Assembly (NCBI GenBank): GCA_011050465.1
Contig: DRFQ01000008.1
Coordinates: 1 to 41,941 of the forward strand
Reading direction: 5' to 3'
Source of the DNA: Candidatus Nealsonbacteria bacterium
GTDB taxonomy: Bacteria > Patescibacteriota > Minisyncoccia > Minisyncoccales > RBG-13-36-15
Length of the DNA stretch: 41,941 nucleotides
Shown here: positions 7,508 to 14,908 of the stretch, piece after piece
How the letters are laid out: the number at the start of each line of letters is the position of its first letter
How positions within the stretch are numbered: the first letter of the stretch is position 1
Notes under the pieces: model-generated
The model's input: only the letters and a program-made list of their open reading frames with translations
Database searches by the model: none
Told to the model about the DNA's origin: nothing
Made by a program: the position numbers and the translations under genes

Positions 7508-8206
7508 TCAACTTTCCTTTGAGTTGAGCTGTTCAATCTTTCTCTTAAATCCTTCCCAGTTAACTTCTCCGCTTCCTGCCATTCGACATATCTCTTTAAA
7601 CTGGCAATATCTACATTGCCAATTACTCGGCCAACTTTCCATTCTCGAGGGAACAATATTAGAATGAATTTTTGTTTTAAGGTTGGTTAGTCCGCTTAAA
7701 AGAGACTGAACCTGGGCTTTATCATAATCAACAACGAATTCTTTTAGCTCTTGAGTATCTTTGTTAACATAAAGCAATATCCCTTTTTTAATTTTAAAAT
7801 AATGTAAATATAGTTGAATTTGATTAACGTTTTCTTCTTTCGGCTGCTGCAGATTTCTAAAAATTATACTATTCATGCTCTTAATATCGAGAACATGCAG
7901 CTCCTGACCGTCGCTAATTATGGCATCGGCTCTTCCTGAAATTAATTCTTGAGGAGGGATGTTTACCTCTGAAGCAACCACATGGATTTCTCTTATGCCG
8001 AGTAAGGGTTTCATAATGAGCTGATGAATATAATCACCATGATCAAACATTCTCAAAATCTTTGCTTCCATTTCTTTTCTGGGAGCGTTTTTAAATTTCA
8101 AAAAAGTTGCCCGGGGGCATCTTCCAGCATCTGTGATATAAAAATGATGCTGTTCTTTGTCTTTCTGTCTGTCTAAATAAAATTTATCAATGAGTTCTTT
8201 TAACAT
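7508..8206 (-). CDS. PD-(D/E)XK nuclease with Cas4/RecB-like iron-sulfur cysteines
   Basis: Predicted DNA exonuclease of the RecB/Cas4 superfamily. Seen: GRAD with metal-binding D94, the D-x-K core LDIKS with D107 and K109, a following Q-x3-Y element (QIQLYLHYF, near 129-136), and four cysteines placed as in 4Fe-4S members of the family (C30, then C198, C201 and C207). The length of 232 residues matches Cas4-like proteins. No CRISPR array or other cas gene is in the window, so a repair role is more likely than spacer acquisition. It converges with the plus-strand PEGA gene at a shared terminator. Confidence 0.8.
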   Translation of the reverse strand: MLKELIDKFYLDRQKDKEQHHFYITDAGRCPRATFLKFKNAPRKEMEAKILRMFDHGDYIHQLIMKPLLGIREIHVVASEVNIPPQELISGRADAIISDGQELHVLDIKSMNSIIFRNLQQPKEENVNQIQLYLHYFKIKKGILLYVNKDTQELKEFVVDYDKAQVQSLLSGLTNLKTKIHSNIVPSRMESWPSNWQCRYCQFKEICRMAGSGEVNWEGFKRKIEQLNSKES

Positions 8207-8278
8207 AGATCGACACTAATATACGAATTAATACCAATGATACTAATTTATGAATAACGAACATATGTCAAGGACGAA
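8207..8278. repeat. AT-rich CACTAATATACGAAT repeat before the nuclease gene
   Basis: CACTAATATACGAATTAATA followed by CCAATGATACTAATTTATGA resembles the spacers at 11714-11770 and 12897-12945. Nothing coding. Confidence 0.55.
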
Positions 8279-8456
8279 GGAGGTTCTCAAAGGCCACTTT
8301 CGGCATTGATGGCCTGTTCAAGGTAGCAAATCCGAGGTCGCCCGGAAATGCTCCTCGCAACTCAAGGCTTTCTGAGAGCCTTTCCATTTCTCTCCAATCA
8401 TTCTGGAGCGAGGGTAAGCCCCTCAAAGAGCACCTCGGAGGCCGAGCAGGCATGGT
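8279..8456. repeat. Large multi-branched palindromic element D
   Basis: A closing stem (GAGGTTCTC at 8281-8289 with GAGCACCTC at 8429-8437) encloses several hairpins: AGGCCA/TGGCCT, CGAGG/CCTCG, AAGGCT/AGCCTT and CTCC/GGAG. It is richer in GC than its surroundings, and the open frame across it on the minus strand has no recognisable protein character. It ends at GGCATGGTTCGAGCG, which shares the CATGGT word of the other large palindromes. It could be a structured RNA or a mobile palindrome. Confidence 0.55.
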
Positions 8457-8458
8457 TC

Positions 8459-8500
8459 GAGCGAATTATCTCTTCTGCCCCTGTGCCTCTTTTAAAGCGA
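8459..8500 (-). pseudogene. Possible duplicated relic of the rpsI 3' end
   Basis: On the minus strand GGGGCAGAAGAGATAATTCGCTCG repeats the end of rpsI and the eight bases after its stop (ATGGCAAAAGAGATAATTCGCTCG at 8637-8660) with three differences. In frame this reads QGQKR-stop against QWQKR-stop. The two copies flank palindrome A. Homology further upstream is weak, so the relic call is tentative. Confidence 0.45.
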
Positions 8501-8506
8501 GGCGAC

Positions 8507-8629
8507 GGGTATTAAAGTAGCTTTCGCAGGCAGCTAAGCATGGTCTCTGAGCAAAGCGAGGAAGTCAGCTGTCGAGAACGCAGGCTGCCAAATCTCGCTG
8601 GGATTTGGACAGCCGGTACTTTATATACC
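8507..8629. repeat. Multi-hairpin palindrome A (GCATGGT family), after rpsI
   Basis: Outer arms GGGTATTAAAGTAGC and (opposite strand) GGTATATAAAGTACC enclose two hairpins. Hairpin 1 is CAGCTAA...TCAGCTG with GCATGGT at 8538-8544. Hairpin 2 is GGCTGCCAAATC...GATTTGGACAGCC. The order and the words AGCATGGTC, AATCTCG and GGTACTTT are shared with the element after fusA, although host genes differ. It begins 13 bases after the rpsI stop codon on the minus strand. Confidence 0.75.
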
Positions 8630-8642
8630 GTTGCCGAGCGAA

Positions 8643-9194
8643 TTATCTCTTTTGCCATTGTGGTGCGCGTCTGGCTCGTTTTAAGCCAAATTTCTTTCTC
8701 TCTCTCATGCGGGAATCACGAGTCAAAAAACCCGCTTTCCTTAGTCTTTTTCGGAAATTGGGATTAAATTTAACCAAAGCCCTAGCTGTAGCATGGCGCA
8801 CAGCTTCTGCTTGAGCATGACAACCTCCTCCCCTTACCTTGACTAAAACTCGTAATCTATCGAGAGTATTCATTTTTCTTAAAGAAGACGAGGCAGTCTG
8901 CCAGTAATCTAATATAGGAAAATATTCTTGATATAATTTATCATTAACTAAAAATTTTTTCTCTCCTTTTGCAAAAAGTCTAGCCCGAGCCACTGCCGTC
9001 TTTCTTCTCCCTACTCCTGCCCAATATTTCTCAGATATTTCTTTTTCTAAAAAAGTCTTTTCAACCTTTTTTTTAGCTTTGACTTTAACCTTCTCTCTCT
9101 TTGTCTTCTCTTTTTTTGATTTGCTTGCTTTCTTTTTCTTAAGAGTTTTTTTGGATATTGCCTTTTCCTTAGTTGTTGAAGCGGTTTTGGACAT
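8643..9194 (-). CDS. rpsI: Ribosomal protein uS9
   Basis: Small-subunit protein whose C-terminal tail reaches the P-site tRNA. The core starts near residue 55 (YWAGVGRRKTAVARARLF) and contains VKVRGGGCHAQAEAVRHATARAL and the basic end KKFGLKRARRAPQWQKR, where the terminal KR is the family signature. About 50 residues of Lys/Ser/Thr-rich sequence precede the core, making it 183 instead of about 130 residues. The gene follows rplM with a single-base gap, the usual rplM-rpsI pair. Its 3' end is next to a large palindrome and possibly duplicated. Confidence 0.96.
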   Translation of the reverse strand: MSKTASTTKEKAISKKTLKKKKASKSKKEKTKREKVKVKAKKKVEKTFLEKEISEKYWAGVGRRKTAVARARLFAKGEKKFLVNDKLYQEYFPILDYWQTASSSLRKMNTLDRLRVLVKVRGGGCHAQAEAVRHATARALVKFNPNFRKRLRKAGFLTRDSRMRERKKFGLKRARRAPQWQKR

Positions 9195-9195
9195 T

Positions 9196-9555
9196 TTATT
9201 TAAATTTTAATTTCTTAATTATTTTGGCGCGTAATTTATTTTTAGGCAACATTCCCCAGACAGCTTTCCTTAAAATCTCTTTCGGGTTTTGTTGAAAAAG
9301 TTTTTTAAGGGGAGTTTCTTTTAATCCTCCCAGATAACCGGAGTGACGATAATATTTCTTTTGTTCAAGCTTTCTGCCGGTGAATCTGATTTTATCAACG
9401 TTTTTCACTACCACAAAATCACCCATGTCTTTGTGATATAAGAAATCTGGTTTATGTTTTCCTCGCAGTAAAACGGCTATTTCGGTAGATAAACGCCCCA
9501 AAACCTTGCCAGAGGCATCAATAGTATGAAGTTTAGAATTCATATTAGAAGCCAT
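9196..9555 (-). CDS. rplM: Ribosomal protein uL13
   Basis: Early-assembling large-subunit protein. The sequence shows the family landmarks [63 protein letters not shown] and [20 protein letters not shown]. At 119 residues it is slightly shorter than the common 140-residue form, lacking the end segment. An alternative start at the internal ATG four codons on (MNSKLHT) is equally good. It sits one base after rplQ and one base before rpsI, so the three genes are surely co-transcribed. Confidence 0.96.
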   Translation of the reverse strand: MASNMNSKLHTIDASGKVLGRLSTEIAVLLRGKHKPDFLYHKDMGDFVVVKNVDKIRFTGRKLEQKKYYRHSGYLGGLKETPLKKLFQQNPKEILRKAVWGMLPKNKLRAKIIKKLKFK

Positions 9556-9556
9556 A

Positions 9557-9907
9557 TTACTTAACTAATTCTATAATTGCCATTCTTGCTTTATCGCCCT
9601 TTCTTAAGCCAATTTTAACAATCCGGGTATATCCCCCCTTTCTATCTTTATATCTTGGGGCAATGTCTTCAACTAATTTTTTTACGACCTGAGGAGAAAA
9701 AAATCTTAATAGTAATCTTCGGGTATGGAGATCTCCTTTTCTTGCTTTGGTAATAAATTTTTCAACAATTCCTCGAAGCTCCTTGGCCCTAGCTTCAGTA
9801 GTTTTTATCTTTTCGTTCAATAAAAGAGCCCTCCCTAATCCTCTTAATAGGGCTTGCCGCTGATCCTTTTTACGTGAAAATTTCCTGCTTCGTTTGCGTT
9901 TATGCAT
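9557..9907 (-). CDS. rplQ: Ribosomal protein bL17
   Basis: Large-subunit protein near the exit tunnel. It starts [24 protein letters not shown], close to the family consensus MRHRKKGRKLGR, followed by the [28 protein letters not shown] block and the C-terminal [13 protein letters not shown]. Length 116 is typical. It follows rpoA after a 90-bp spacer of TTTAAA-type repeats, as in the classical alpha operon rpsM-rpsK-rpsD-rpoA-rplQ. Confidence 0.97.
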   Translation of the reverse strand: MHKRKRSRKFSRKKDQRQALLRGLGRALLLNEKIKTTEARAKELRGIVEKFITKARKGDLHTRRLLLRFFSPQVVKKLVEDIAPRYKDRKGGYTRIVKIGLRKGDKARMAIIELVK

Positions 9908-9916
9908 ACCGTCTCA

Positions 9917-9996
9917 GCATTTAAACGTCTAAGCATCTAAATATCTTTAATCTAAAGTTTGTTTAAATGTTAATATATTTAAATGTTTATATAAGT
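9917..9996. repeat. Inverted array of 8-nt units between rpoA and rplQ
   Basis: Units such as ATTTAAACGT, ATCTAAATATC and the inverted TTTAAATGTT recur in the 80-bp spacer and can fold back on each other. It resembles the spacers at 26884-26990 and 33913-33993. Confidence 0.55.
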
Positions 9997-9997
9997 T

Positions 9998-10930
9998 TCA
10001 TTTCAGTTTTAATTCCAGTTTTTTGAGCTTTCTCTTAATCTCTTTAACCCCTTTTTCTCCCATTCCTTCCAATTTAAGAAAGCTTTTTTCGCTCTTTTGC
10101 AGGATTCCTCCTATTGTCTTTATATTACTCTGCAATAAAGCATTTAAGGTTCTGGTGGAAAATTTTAAGTCTTCGACTTTGGTTCTAATCAAATCTTCCT
10201 TGACCGACAATTTTTTTTCTTTCTTCTCTGGAGAAGGAGGAATCTCTTTTTTAATGCTTTCAGAAAATAAAGAAAAATGCTTAATTAAAATCTCCGAAGC
10301 CTGATAGAAAGCTTCTTCGGGGGTAATGGTTCCATCCGTTTCAATCTCTAATTTTAATCTATCGAAATCGGTTCTCTCCCCTACTCGCATATTCTCGGTC
10401 TGATAACTTACCCTTCTAATAGGAGTGTAAATTGCATCTATGGGAATTATCCCTATTTCTAATTTTTCTTTTTTTCTCTTTTCTACCGGCTCATATTCTA
10501 ATCCCCTTTCAATCTGGATCTCCATTTCGAAGTCTGCTTTTTTGTCTGTTAAAGTTGCGATATGACAATCTTTGTTTATTAATTCAACTTGAGAGGGAAA
10601 TTTAAAATCAGAACCCTTTATTGTTTTTTCCCCTTTTATTTTTAAAGTGGCTTTTTGCGGCTCTGCAGTAAAAATCTTAAATCTTAGCTGTTTCAAATTC
10701 AACATTATATTCACGACATCCTCCAGAACTCCGGGGATAGTGGAGAATTCATGATGAACTCCTTTAATTTTCATTTGAGTTATGGCTGCTCCGGAAAGCG
10801 ACGAGAGCAAGACTCTTCTGAAGACATTTCCTATTGTTACTCCATAACCAGGATAAAGAGCTTCAATTTCAAATAAGGCCCTATTTCTTTTCTTTTCGAT
10901 TATTTTAGGAGAATGAGGCAAAGGAAGCAT
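9998..10930 (-). CDS. rpoA: RNA polymerase alpha subunit
   Basis: Scaffold subunit for assembly of the polymerase and contact point for activators and UP elements. The N-terminal domain (about 1-225) shows GYGVTIGNVFRRVLLSSLSGAAITQMKI and HEFSTIPGVLEDVVNIMLNLK, then PIDAIYTPIRRVSYQTENMRVGERTDFDRLKLEIETDGTITPEEA. The C-terminal domain (about 250-310) is a helix-hairpin-helix fold with TRTLNALLQSNIKTIGGIL and LEGMGEKGVKEI. Length 310 is normal. Its position between rpsD and rplQ is the standard alpha-operon place. Confidence 0.97.
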   Translation of the reverse strand: MLPLPHSPKIIEKKRNRALFEIEALYPGYGVTIGNVFRRVLLSSLSGAAITQMKIKGVHHEFSTIPGVLEDVVNIMLNLKQLRFKIFTAEPQKATLKIKGEKTIKGSDFKFPSQVELINKDCHIATLTDKKADFEMEIQIERGLEYEPVEKRKKEKLEIGIIPIDAIYTPIRRVSYQTENMRVGERTDFDRLKLEIETDGTITPEEAFYQASEILIKHFSLFSESIKKEIPPSPEKKEKKLSVKEDLIRTKVEDLKFSTRTLNALLQSNIKTIGGILQKSEKSFLKLEGMGEKGVKEIKRKLKKLELKLK

Positions 10931-11084
10931 ATTTTATTCGCTTCGTAAAAACGCAGATCAGACGCGGATCTTTATTGGTCCAATTTCATTGAACCTCTGC
11001 CGCAGATAAGACGCGGATCAAAATATCTGCGTGGGATCAGGGCAGTAGATCAGTGTTGAATCAACAGTTTTTGCGGAGCAAGAA
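10931..11084. repeat. ACGCAGATCAGACGCGGATC palindromic repeat before rpoA
   Basis: Words AACGCAGATCAGACGCGGAT, GCCGCAGATAAGACGCGGAT and the inverted ATATCTGCGTGGGATC occur in the 154-bp gap between rpsD and rpoA and can form nested hairpins. Related words occur at 1878-1920. No gene is present. Confidence 0.6.
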
Positions 11085-11711
11085 TTATCTTGAATAAAAT
11101 TCGAAAATAGATGACACTTCAACTGGCAGATTAGCTTCTTCAAAGGTTGGTTCCCCAACTATCTGTCCTTCTAAATCTTGCTTATCAAGTTTTAACCAAG
11201 AAGGAGGTTGGTATTTTTTGATGGAAGACGTTAAGTTCTGAAAGATTTTTTTTTGTTTTTTCGGAGACAAAATTGTGATCTTGTCTCCTTTTCTGGTTTG
11301 ATAAGACGGGCTTTTAACCTTTTTTCCGTTAACTGAAAAATAACCGTGATTAACAAGCTGCTTAGCCAGAGGCCTTGAACTAACGAAACCAAGTCGAAAA
11401 ATTATATTATCTAACCGACTTTCTAACTTTTTGATTAAAAGATCAACCGTTTCTACTGTGCCCTTTTTCCTTAAAACTTCTTTCACATATTTTCTTAATT
11501 GTGCTTCTCTTAAATTATACCATGATTTAAGTCGCTGCTTTTCTCGTAATTCTCTACCGTATTCAGAAATGGGCGGTAGTCTTCTTTTACTCTTCCTACC
11601 TGGCGGATAGGGCCTTTTAATCATCGGACATTTTGGAGAAAAACATTTCTCACCTTTTAAAAAAAGTTTTTGCCCTAATCTTCGGCAAATTTTACATTTT
11701 TTATTAATCAT
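11085..11711 (-). CDS. rpsD: Ribosomal protein uS4
   Basis: Primary 16S-binding protein. It has a zinc-type N-terminus (KKCKICRRLG, KCFSPKCPM), the central YGRELREKQRLKSWYNLREAQLRKYVKE, and the S4 RNA-binding domain (LESRLDNIIFRLGFVSSRPLAKQLVNHGYFSVNGKKV). The ATG at 11711 gives the normal N-terminus MINKKCK. The frame stays open to 11744, but those 11 residues are the translation of an AT-rich spacer repeat. No Shine-Dalgarno sequence is visible. It lies between rpsK and rpoA as usual. Confidence 0.95.
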   Translation of the reverse strand: MINKKCKICRRLGQKLFLKGEKCFSPKCPMIKRPYPPGRKSKRRLPPISEYGRELREKQRLKSWYNLREAQLRKYVKEVLRKKGTVETVDLLIKKLESRLDNIIFRLGFVSSRPLAKQLVNHGYFSVNGKKVKSPSYQTRKGDKITILSPKKQKKIFQNLTSSIKKYQPPSWLKLDKQDLEGQIVGEPTFEEANLPVEVSSIFEFYSR

Positions 11712-11713
11712 AA

Positions 11714-11796
11714 AACGCGATACTAATATACAAATGCATACCAATTATACTAATAAACTTGTATCATTGGTTATGGTAATTAATTTTATTGACATC
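11714..11796. repeat. AT-rich GATACTAATATAC inverted repeat between rpsK and rpsD
   Basis: GATACTAATATACAAATGCA and CCAATTATACTAATAAAC match the spacer words at 8212-8256 and 12897-12945. The element reaches to two bases from the rpsD start codon. Confidence 0.55.
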
Positions 11797-11798
11797 GA

Positions 11799-12251
11799 TT
11801 ATACTCTTCTGACCTTGGGTGGACGACAGCCGTTATGAGGAATAGGAGTAATATCTTTGATAGATTCTATTTCTAACCCACGGACGGATAAAGATCTAAT
11901 AGCCGACTCCCGACCAGAGCCTATTCCCTTCACTAATATTTCTATTTTTTCTATGCCTAATTTTTGAGCTTTCTGGGATATGGCTTCGGCCACTTTAGAG
12001 GCAGCAAAAGGAGTGGATTTTTTTGTTCCCTTAAAACCGATGTTACCAGCCGAACTCCAAGCCAAAACCTTCCCTTCAAGATCAGTCAGGGTAATCAAAG
12101 TATTATTATAAGAAACGGAAATATAAACCCTGCCTTCGTCAATTCTTCTCTTGGGCTTAACTCTAACTTCTTTTCTTAAAGCTTCGTCAATCTTATCTCT
12201 CTCTTGTAATAGCTCTTTTTCAGTTTGTTTAATTATGCGTTTTTTTCCCAT
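11799..12251 (-). CDS. rpsK: Ribosomal protein uS11
   Basis: Platform protein of the small subunit. Core motifs are GRVYISVSYNNTLITLTDLEGKVLAWSSAG, GFKGTKKSTPFAASKVAEAI, KGIGSGRESAIRSL and the conserved end DITPIPHNGCRPPKVRRV. The 150 residues include about 30 extra charged residues at the N-terminus. It follows rpsM by 13 bp in the alpha-operon order. Confidence 0.97.
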   Translation of the reverse strand: MGKKRIIKQTEKELLQERDKIDEALRKEVRVKPKRRIDEGRVYISVSYNNTLITLTDLEGKVLAWSSAGNIGFKGTKKSTPFAASKVAEAISQKAQKLGIEKIEILVKGIGSGRESAIRSLSVRGLEIESIKDITPIPHNGCRPPKVRRV

Positions 12252-12264
12252 CTTTTTCTATTTA

Positions 12265-12654
12265 TTACTTGGGTTCTAGTGATGACCTTTTGCCAGATCC
12301 TACAGTTTTTCTAACATTTCCTCTGACCGTCCGAGTGTTGGTTTTCGTCCGCTGCCCCCTAACCGGCAGGCCTTTGATGTGACGAATTCCCCGCCAGCAA
12401 CTAATATCTTTTAATCTTTTAATATTCAAAAGCAGCTCTCTTCTTAATTCTCCTTCAATCTTATAATTCTTCTCAATAATTTCTTTAAGTCGACTGATCT
12501 CTTGAGAAGTTAGTTGTGAGGCTCTCTTTTGGGGGTCAATTTGGGCTTCGGTTAAAATTTTACGACTCAAAGAATTACCTATTCCATAGATATAAGTTAA
12601 AGCAATTTCTATTTGTTTTTTTTCGGGAATATTGACTCCGATAATCCGTGGCAT
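12265..12654 (-). CDS. rpsM: Ribosomal protein uS13
   Basis: Head protein of the small subunit that contacts P-site tRNA and uS19. It begins MPRIIGVNIPEKKQIEIALTYIYGIG and contains LRRELLLNIKRLKDISCWRGIRHIKGLPVRGQRTKTNTRT and the basic tail GNVRKTVGSGKRSS. ATG 12654 gives the family N-terminus; a TTG two codons earlier is less likely. The spacer before it is filled by a palindromic element (12668-12774) that separates it from rpmJ. Confidence 0.97.
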   Translation of the reverse strand: MPRIIGVNIPEKKQIEIALTYIYGIGNSLSRKILTEAQIDPQKRASQLTSQEISRLKEIIEKNYKIEGELRRELLLNIKRLKDISCWRGIRHIKGLPVRGQRTKTNTRTVRGNVRKTVGSGKRSSLEPK

Positions 12655-12667
12655 ATGCAAAAATAGT

Positions 12668-12774
12668 GAGCACCGAGCACATAGCTTGACTTTTCAAAAT
12701 GAAATTAGATTTTAACAAGGGCGAGCAAAAACCAGATTATTGCTTAATAAAATACTATGTGCTCGGTTTCGCTC
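12668..12774. repeat. MITE-like element between rpmJ and rpsM
   Basis: A perfect 13-bp inverted repeat (ACCGAGCACATAG at 12672-12684, CTATGTGCTCGGT at 12755-12767) bounds an AT-rich non-coding centre. The outer arm GAGC...GCTC extends it. The element fills the whole rpmJ-rpsM spacer; its right end nearly touches the rpmJ stop codon at 12778. The same arm word occurs as a short palindrome before mreB (4298-4337). Confidence 0.8.
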
Positions 12775-12777
12775 CGC

Positions 12778-12891
12778 TCAACCTTGACGTTGTTTATGTT
12801 TGGGATGTTTACAAACAATATAAACCCGGCCTTTACGCCTGACAACTTTGCAGTCTTTACAAATTTTTTTAACCGAAGGTCGAACTTTCAT
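12778..12891 (-). CDS. rpmJ: Ribosomal protein bL36
   Basis: 37-residue zinc-ribbon protein of the large subunit. The translation begins [20 protein letters not shown] and ends [10 protein letters not shown]. The zinc ligands C11, C14, C27 and H32 are all present. Position between infA and rpsM is the standard one. The stop codon TGA lies at the edge of a palindromic element that separates it from rpsM. Confidence 0.95.
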   Translation of the reverse strand: MKVRPSVKKICKDCKVVRRKGRVYIVCKHPKHKQRQG

Positions 12892-12896
12892 AAAAA

Positions 12897-13024
12897 CTGA
12901 CACTAATACACTAATTTAATACCAATGTCACTAATAATTATTCGTGTCGTTCGTGCTTAATCAGCCCTACGGGGAATCTCGCTATTTCTGAAGAAAGAGC
13001 GATCCAGCGTAAATTGGTGTCGCC
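12897..13024. repeat. Spacer with CACTAATACACTAAT and CGCTATTTCTGAAG palindromes between infA and rpmJ
   Basis: 12897-12945 carries the AT-rich CACTAAT family. 12955-13015 contains a GC-richer imperfect palindrome (GGGGAATCTCGCTATTTC with a later GAAAGAGCGATCC). No coding sequence. Confidence 0.5.
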
Positions 13025-13240
13025 TTATTTTCCCCGATAAACTATTCTTCCTTTTTCGTCATCATACGGAGAAATTTCTACTGTCACCCGATCACCGAGT
13101 AAAACTTTAATTCGATAGATTCTTAATTTTCCAGCCAAATGGGCCATGATTTCTTTTCCGTCATCTAACCTAACTCGGAAATGAGTATCGGGCAAAGTCT
13201 CTGTAACCCGTCCTTCTTTTTTGAGAACACCCTTTTTCAT
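13025..13240 (-). CDS. infA: Translation initiation factor IF-1
   Basis: Binds the ribosomal A site during initiation. The 71 residues form a single OB fold: KKEGRVTETLPDTHFRVRLDDGKEIMAHLAGKLRIYRIKVLLGDRVTVEISPYDDEKGRIVYRGK, matching the family end to end. It precedes rpmJ and the alpha-operon genes. A good promoter (13253-13281) would start transcription only about six bases before the ATG, so the mRNA may be nearly leaderless. Confidence 0.97.
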   Translation of the reverse strand: MKKGVLKKEGRVTETLPDTHFRVRLDDGKEIMAHLAGKLRIYRIKVLLGDRVTVEISPYDDEKGRIVYRGK

Positions 13241-13252
13241 TAGTAATGATGA

Positions 13253-13281
13253 ATAATAACGGATTATTTTAATTTAGTCAA
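13253..13281 (-). promoter_or_regulatory. Candidate sigma-70-type promoter for infA and the alpha operon
   Basis: On the minus strand TTGACT (13281-13276), a 17-bp spacer and TATTAT (13258-13253). Transcription would begin near 13246, six bases from the infA start codon. The -35 box joins a CCCCGTTA word that resembles the end of the element at 38844-38954. Confidence 0.7.
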
Positions 13282-13395
13282 CCCCGTTACCGATCCTGGA
13301 GTACCTTATTAAACTTATAATGGCTTGAGCCGTTTAGATGACTTCGCCTTACGGCTTTCGAAAATCCACTATTTTTGACTGAGATTGATGTAAAG

Positions 13396-14670
13396 TTAAC
13401 TCCTGTCAATCTCTTGTTTGATTTCTATCTTATGCGTGTCTTGAGGAACTCTTCTCGTCCAGAAGGGCCAAAGGTTTATATCTGATTTAGTGATTCGAGG
13501 GTCATTAGTCAAAAACTCTTTTGCTTCAGGCAATAATCTTCCAGCTAATTCTTTTTTGAGATAATCATCTGAAATTCCGAAATAAATTTTAGCTGAAGAA
13601 TTCAATCTTAGGGTCATTTGTCCTTGTCTCGTATTAAAGCCTTGGAAAAAATAGTTGATTCTCAGGCTTTCTAAATGTATCTTTTGATCTTTTGATATTT
13701 GAGAAAGAATATATTCTTTAGTAAAATTTTCTAGATCCGATTGTTTAAATGTTAGGGCTGTGAAAGAAAGCCCTCCTTCGCCTACAAAGGAAGTTTTCTC
13801 GTCTCCAACTTTCGCTGAAAAAACCGGGGTTGAAAAATCTTTCGTTGAAGCTTCGTCTAATATAATGATTTCTTCAGAAACTTTATTCTCTAAAGAAATT
13901 TTAACAGCTGTCAATAGTTTTTCTCTCAAGATATTCTCGGCTTTATTGAGGTCTTTTTGGGTGACCTCAGGAACTTCTCCTTTAAAACCTCTTTCCATTG
14001 GTTCAAAAGACTTTCCATAAAAAGCAGTATAACGAACTGTTCCTGCGAATCCTGGGATAGAAAAGGTAGAAGGGCCAATATTATACTCTTCGCCTGGCTG
14101 GTCGGCTCGAATCTTTATATCAAGAAAACCAGGTTCCAGTTTTCCTCCTTTATAGATTCCGCCGGGAATAGTCACCCTTTCCAACGAACGGAATAATTCA
14201 CCATTAGCTGAAATGAAACGAGTAGTAGCCACCAACACCTGAGGAGAAGTGGAATAAACATTATAAACCCGGATTATTCCCTCGGCCTTTATCTCTCTCA
14301 AGCCTTTACCTGAAGAAAAAAATTCTTGGACGATTGTCTGTTCTTTTTTAAAAATATCTCCTGGAATAGTATTTGTCAAAAACTCAACCTCTTCTGTCTC
14401 TGAGTTAATAATTACCCTTTCTTCAAAGTTTACTTCTTGAGTTTTTGGCCAAATTGTTATTTCTGCTTTCTGAAAAGTAAAATAAGAGAATATCCCCCCT
14501 AAAACCAAGAAAAAAATGAATGCTAAGAAAAATATCTTTAAAGATTTTCTGGGCCGGGGTTGAAGATATTTCCTGTCCCTGGTTTTTTTACCAGAGAAAG
14601 CTTTTCCCTCTATTTTTTCGGGAGGGATGATATCAAAAATTTTCTGAGAAGATGATTTAAACATTGGCAT
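13396..14670 (-). CDS. Membrane-anchored protein with baseplate-J-like region
   Basis: Function unknown. A basic cytoplasmic head (1-43) is followed by one membrane helix (about 44-66, SLKIFFLAFIFFLVLGGIFSYF) and a long outside part. In that part TIPGGIYKGGKLEPGFLDIKIRADQPGEEYNIGPSTFSIPGF resembles the baseplate J/gp47 type of beta-rich domain, which in Patescibacteria is often found in single-pass membrane proteins. This assignment rests on pattern memory, not on a search. The first codons lie next to a MITE-like element, and either ATG 14670 or ATG 14664 may be used. The FtsA/PilM-like ATPase gene lies just upstream, so a joint envelope role is possible. Confidence 0.55.
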   Translation of the reverse strand: MPMFKSSSQKIFDIIPPEKIEGKAFSGKKTRDRKYLQPRPRKSLKIFFLAFIFFLVLGGIFSYFTFQKAEITIWPKTQEVNFEERVIINSETEEVEFLTNTIPGDIFKKEQTIVQEFFSSGKGLREIKAEGIIRVYNVYSTSPQVLVATTRFISANGELFRSLERVTIPGGIYKGGKLEPGFLDIKIRADQPGEEYNIGPSTFSIPGFAGTVRYTAFYGKSFEPMERGFKGEVPEVTQKDLNKAENILREKLLTAVKISLENKVSEEIIILDEASTKDFSTPVFSAKVGDEKTSFVGEGGLSFTALTFKQSDLENFTKEYILSQISKDQKIHLESLRINYFFQGFNTRQGQMTLRLNSSAKIYFGISDDYLKKELAGRLLPEAKEFLTNDPRITKSDINLWPFWTRRVPQDTHKIEIKQEIDRS

Positions 14671-14908
14671 ACCACGTAGGAAATTAAATATTTTCAGTTG
14701 TTATTATATTTAGACCTTGAACATCTTTATTAATTCTGGGGGAATTACAAGGAGGAGCGAAGCGACGACTGGTTTGCTTAATTATTGTTATTCATATAAT
14801 CAAGGATTTCTGGAGAAAAAATACTGTAATTCATATGTCCCGAAGAAAACAGTTTTAAGTTTTCTGCTTCGCTTTATCCACGGAAACCCTCTTGTTTCCT
14901 ACGGGGTA
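14671..14908. repeat. MITE-like element, CCCCGTAGGAAAT family, copy 2
   Basis: About 238 bp with ends CCACGTAGGAAATTAAATAT and, on the opposite strand, ACCCCGTAGGAAAC. It is longer than the other copies because of an internal insertion near 14738-14780 (GGAGGAGCGAAGCGACGACT). At one end it abuts the start codon of the baseplate-J-like gene. At the other its end supplies the last codons and TAG stop of the FtsA/PilM-like gene. Confidence 0.8.

Noticed and set aside
7508-8206. Cas4 with a CRISPR array nearby
   Set aside because: No regularly spaced direct repeats with unique spacers occur in the window; tandem units in spacers are contiguous 7-9 nt words.
8268-8453. Minus-strand open frame of 61 codons across element D
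   Set aside because: The frame follows nested hairpins, has no recognisable protein pattern and no ribosome-binding site; the DNA is better explained as a palindromic element.
8279-8456. RNase P RNA, tmRNA or SRP RNA in the structured region after rpsI
   Set aside because: The conserved RNase P core words, the SRP GGAAGGAAGCA-type loop and a tmRNA tRNA-like end were all looked for and not found on either strand.
8540-8814. Two plus-strand frames overlapping palindrome A and rpsI
   Set aside because: They run through the palindrome and antisense to the certain rpsI coding sequence.
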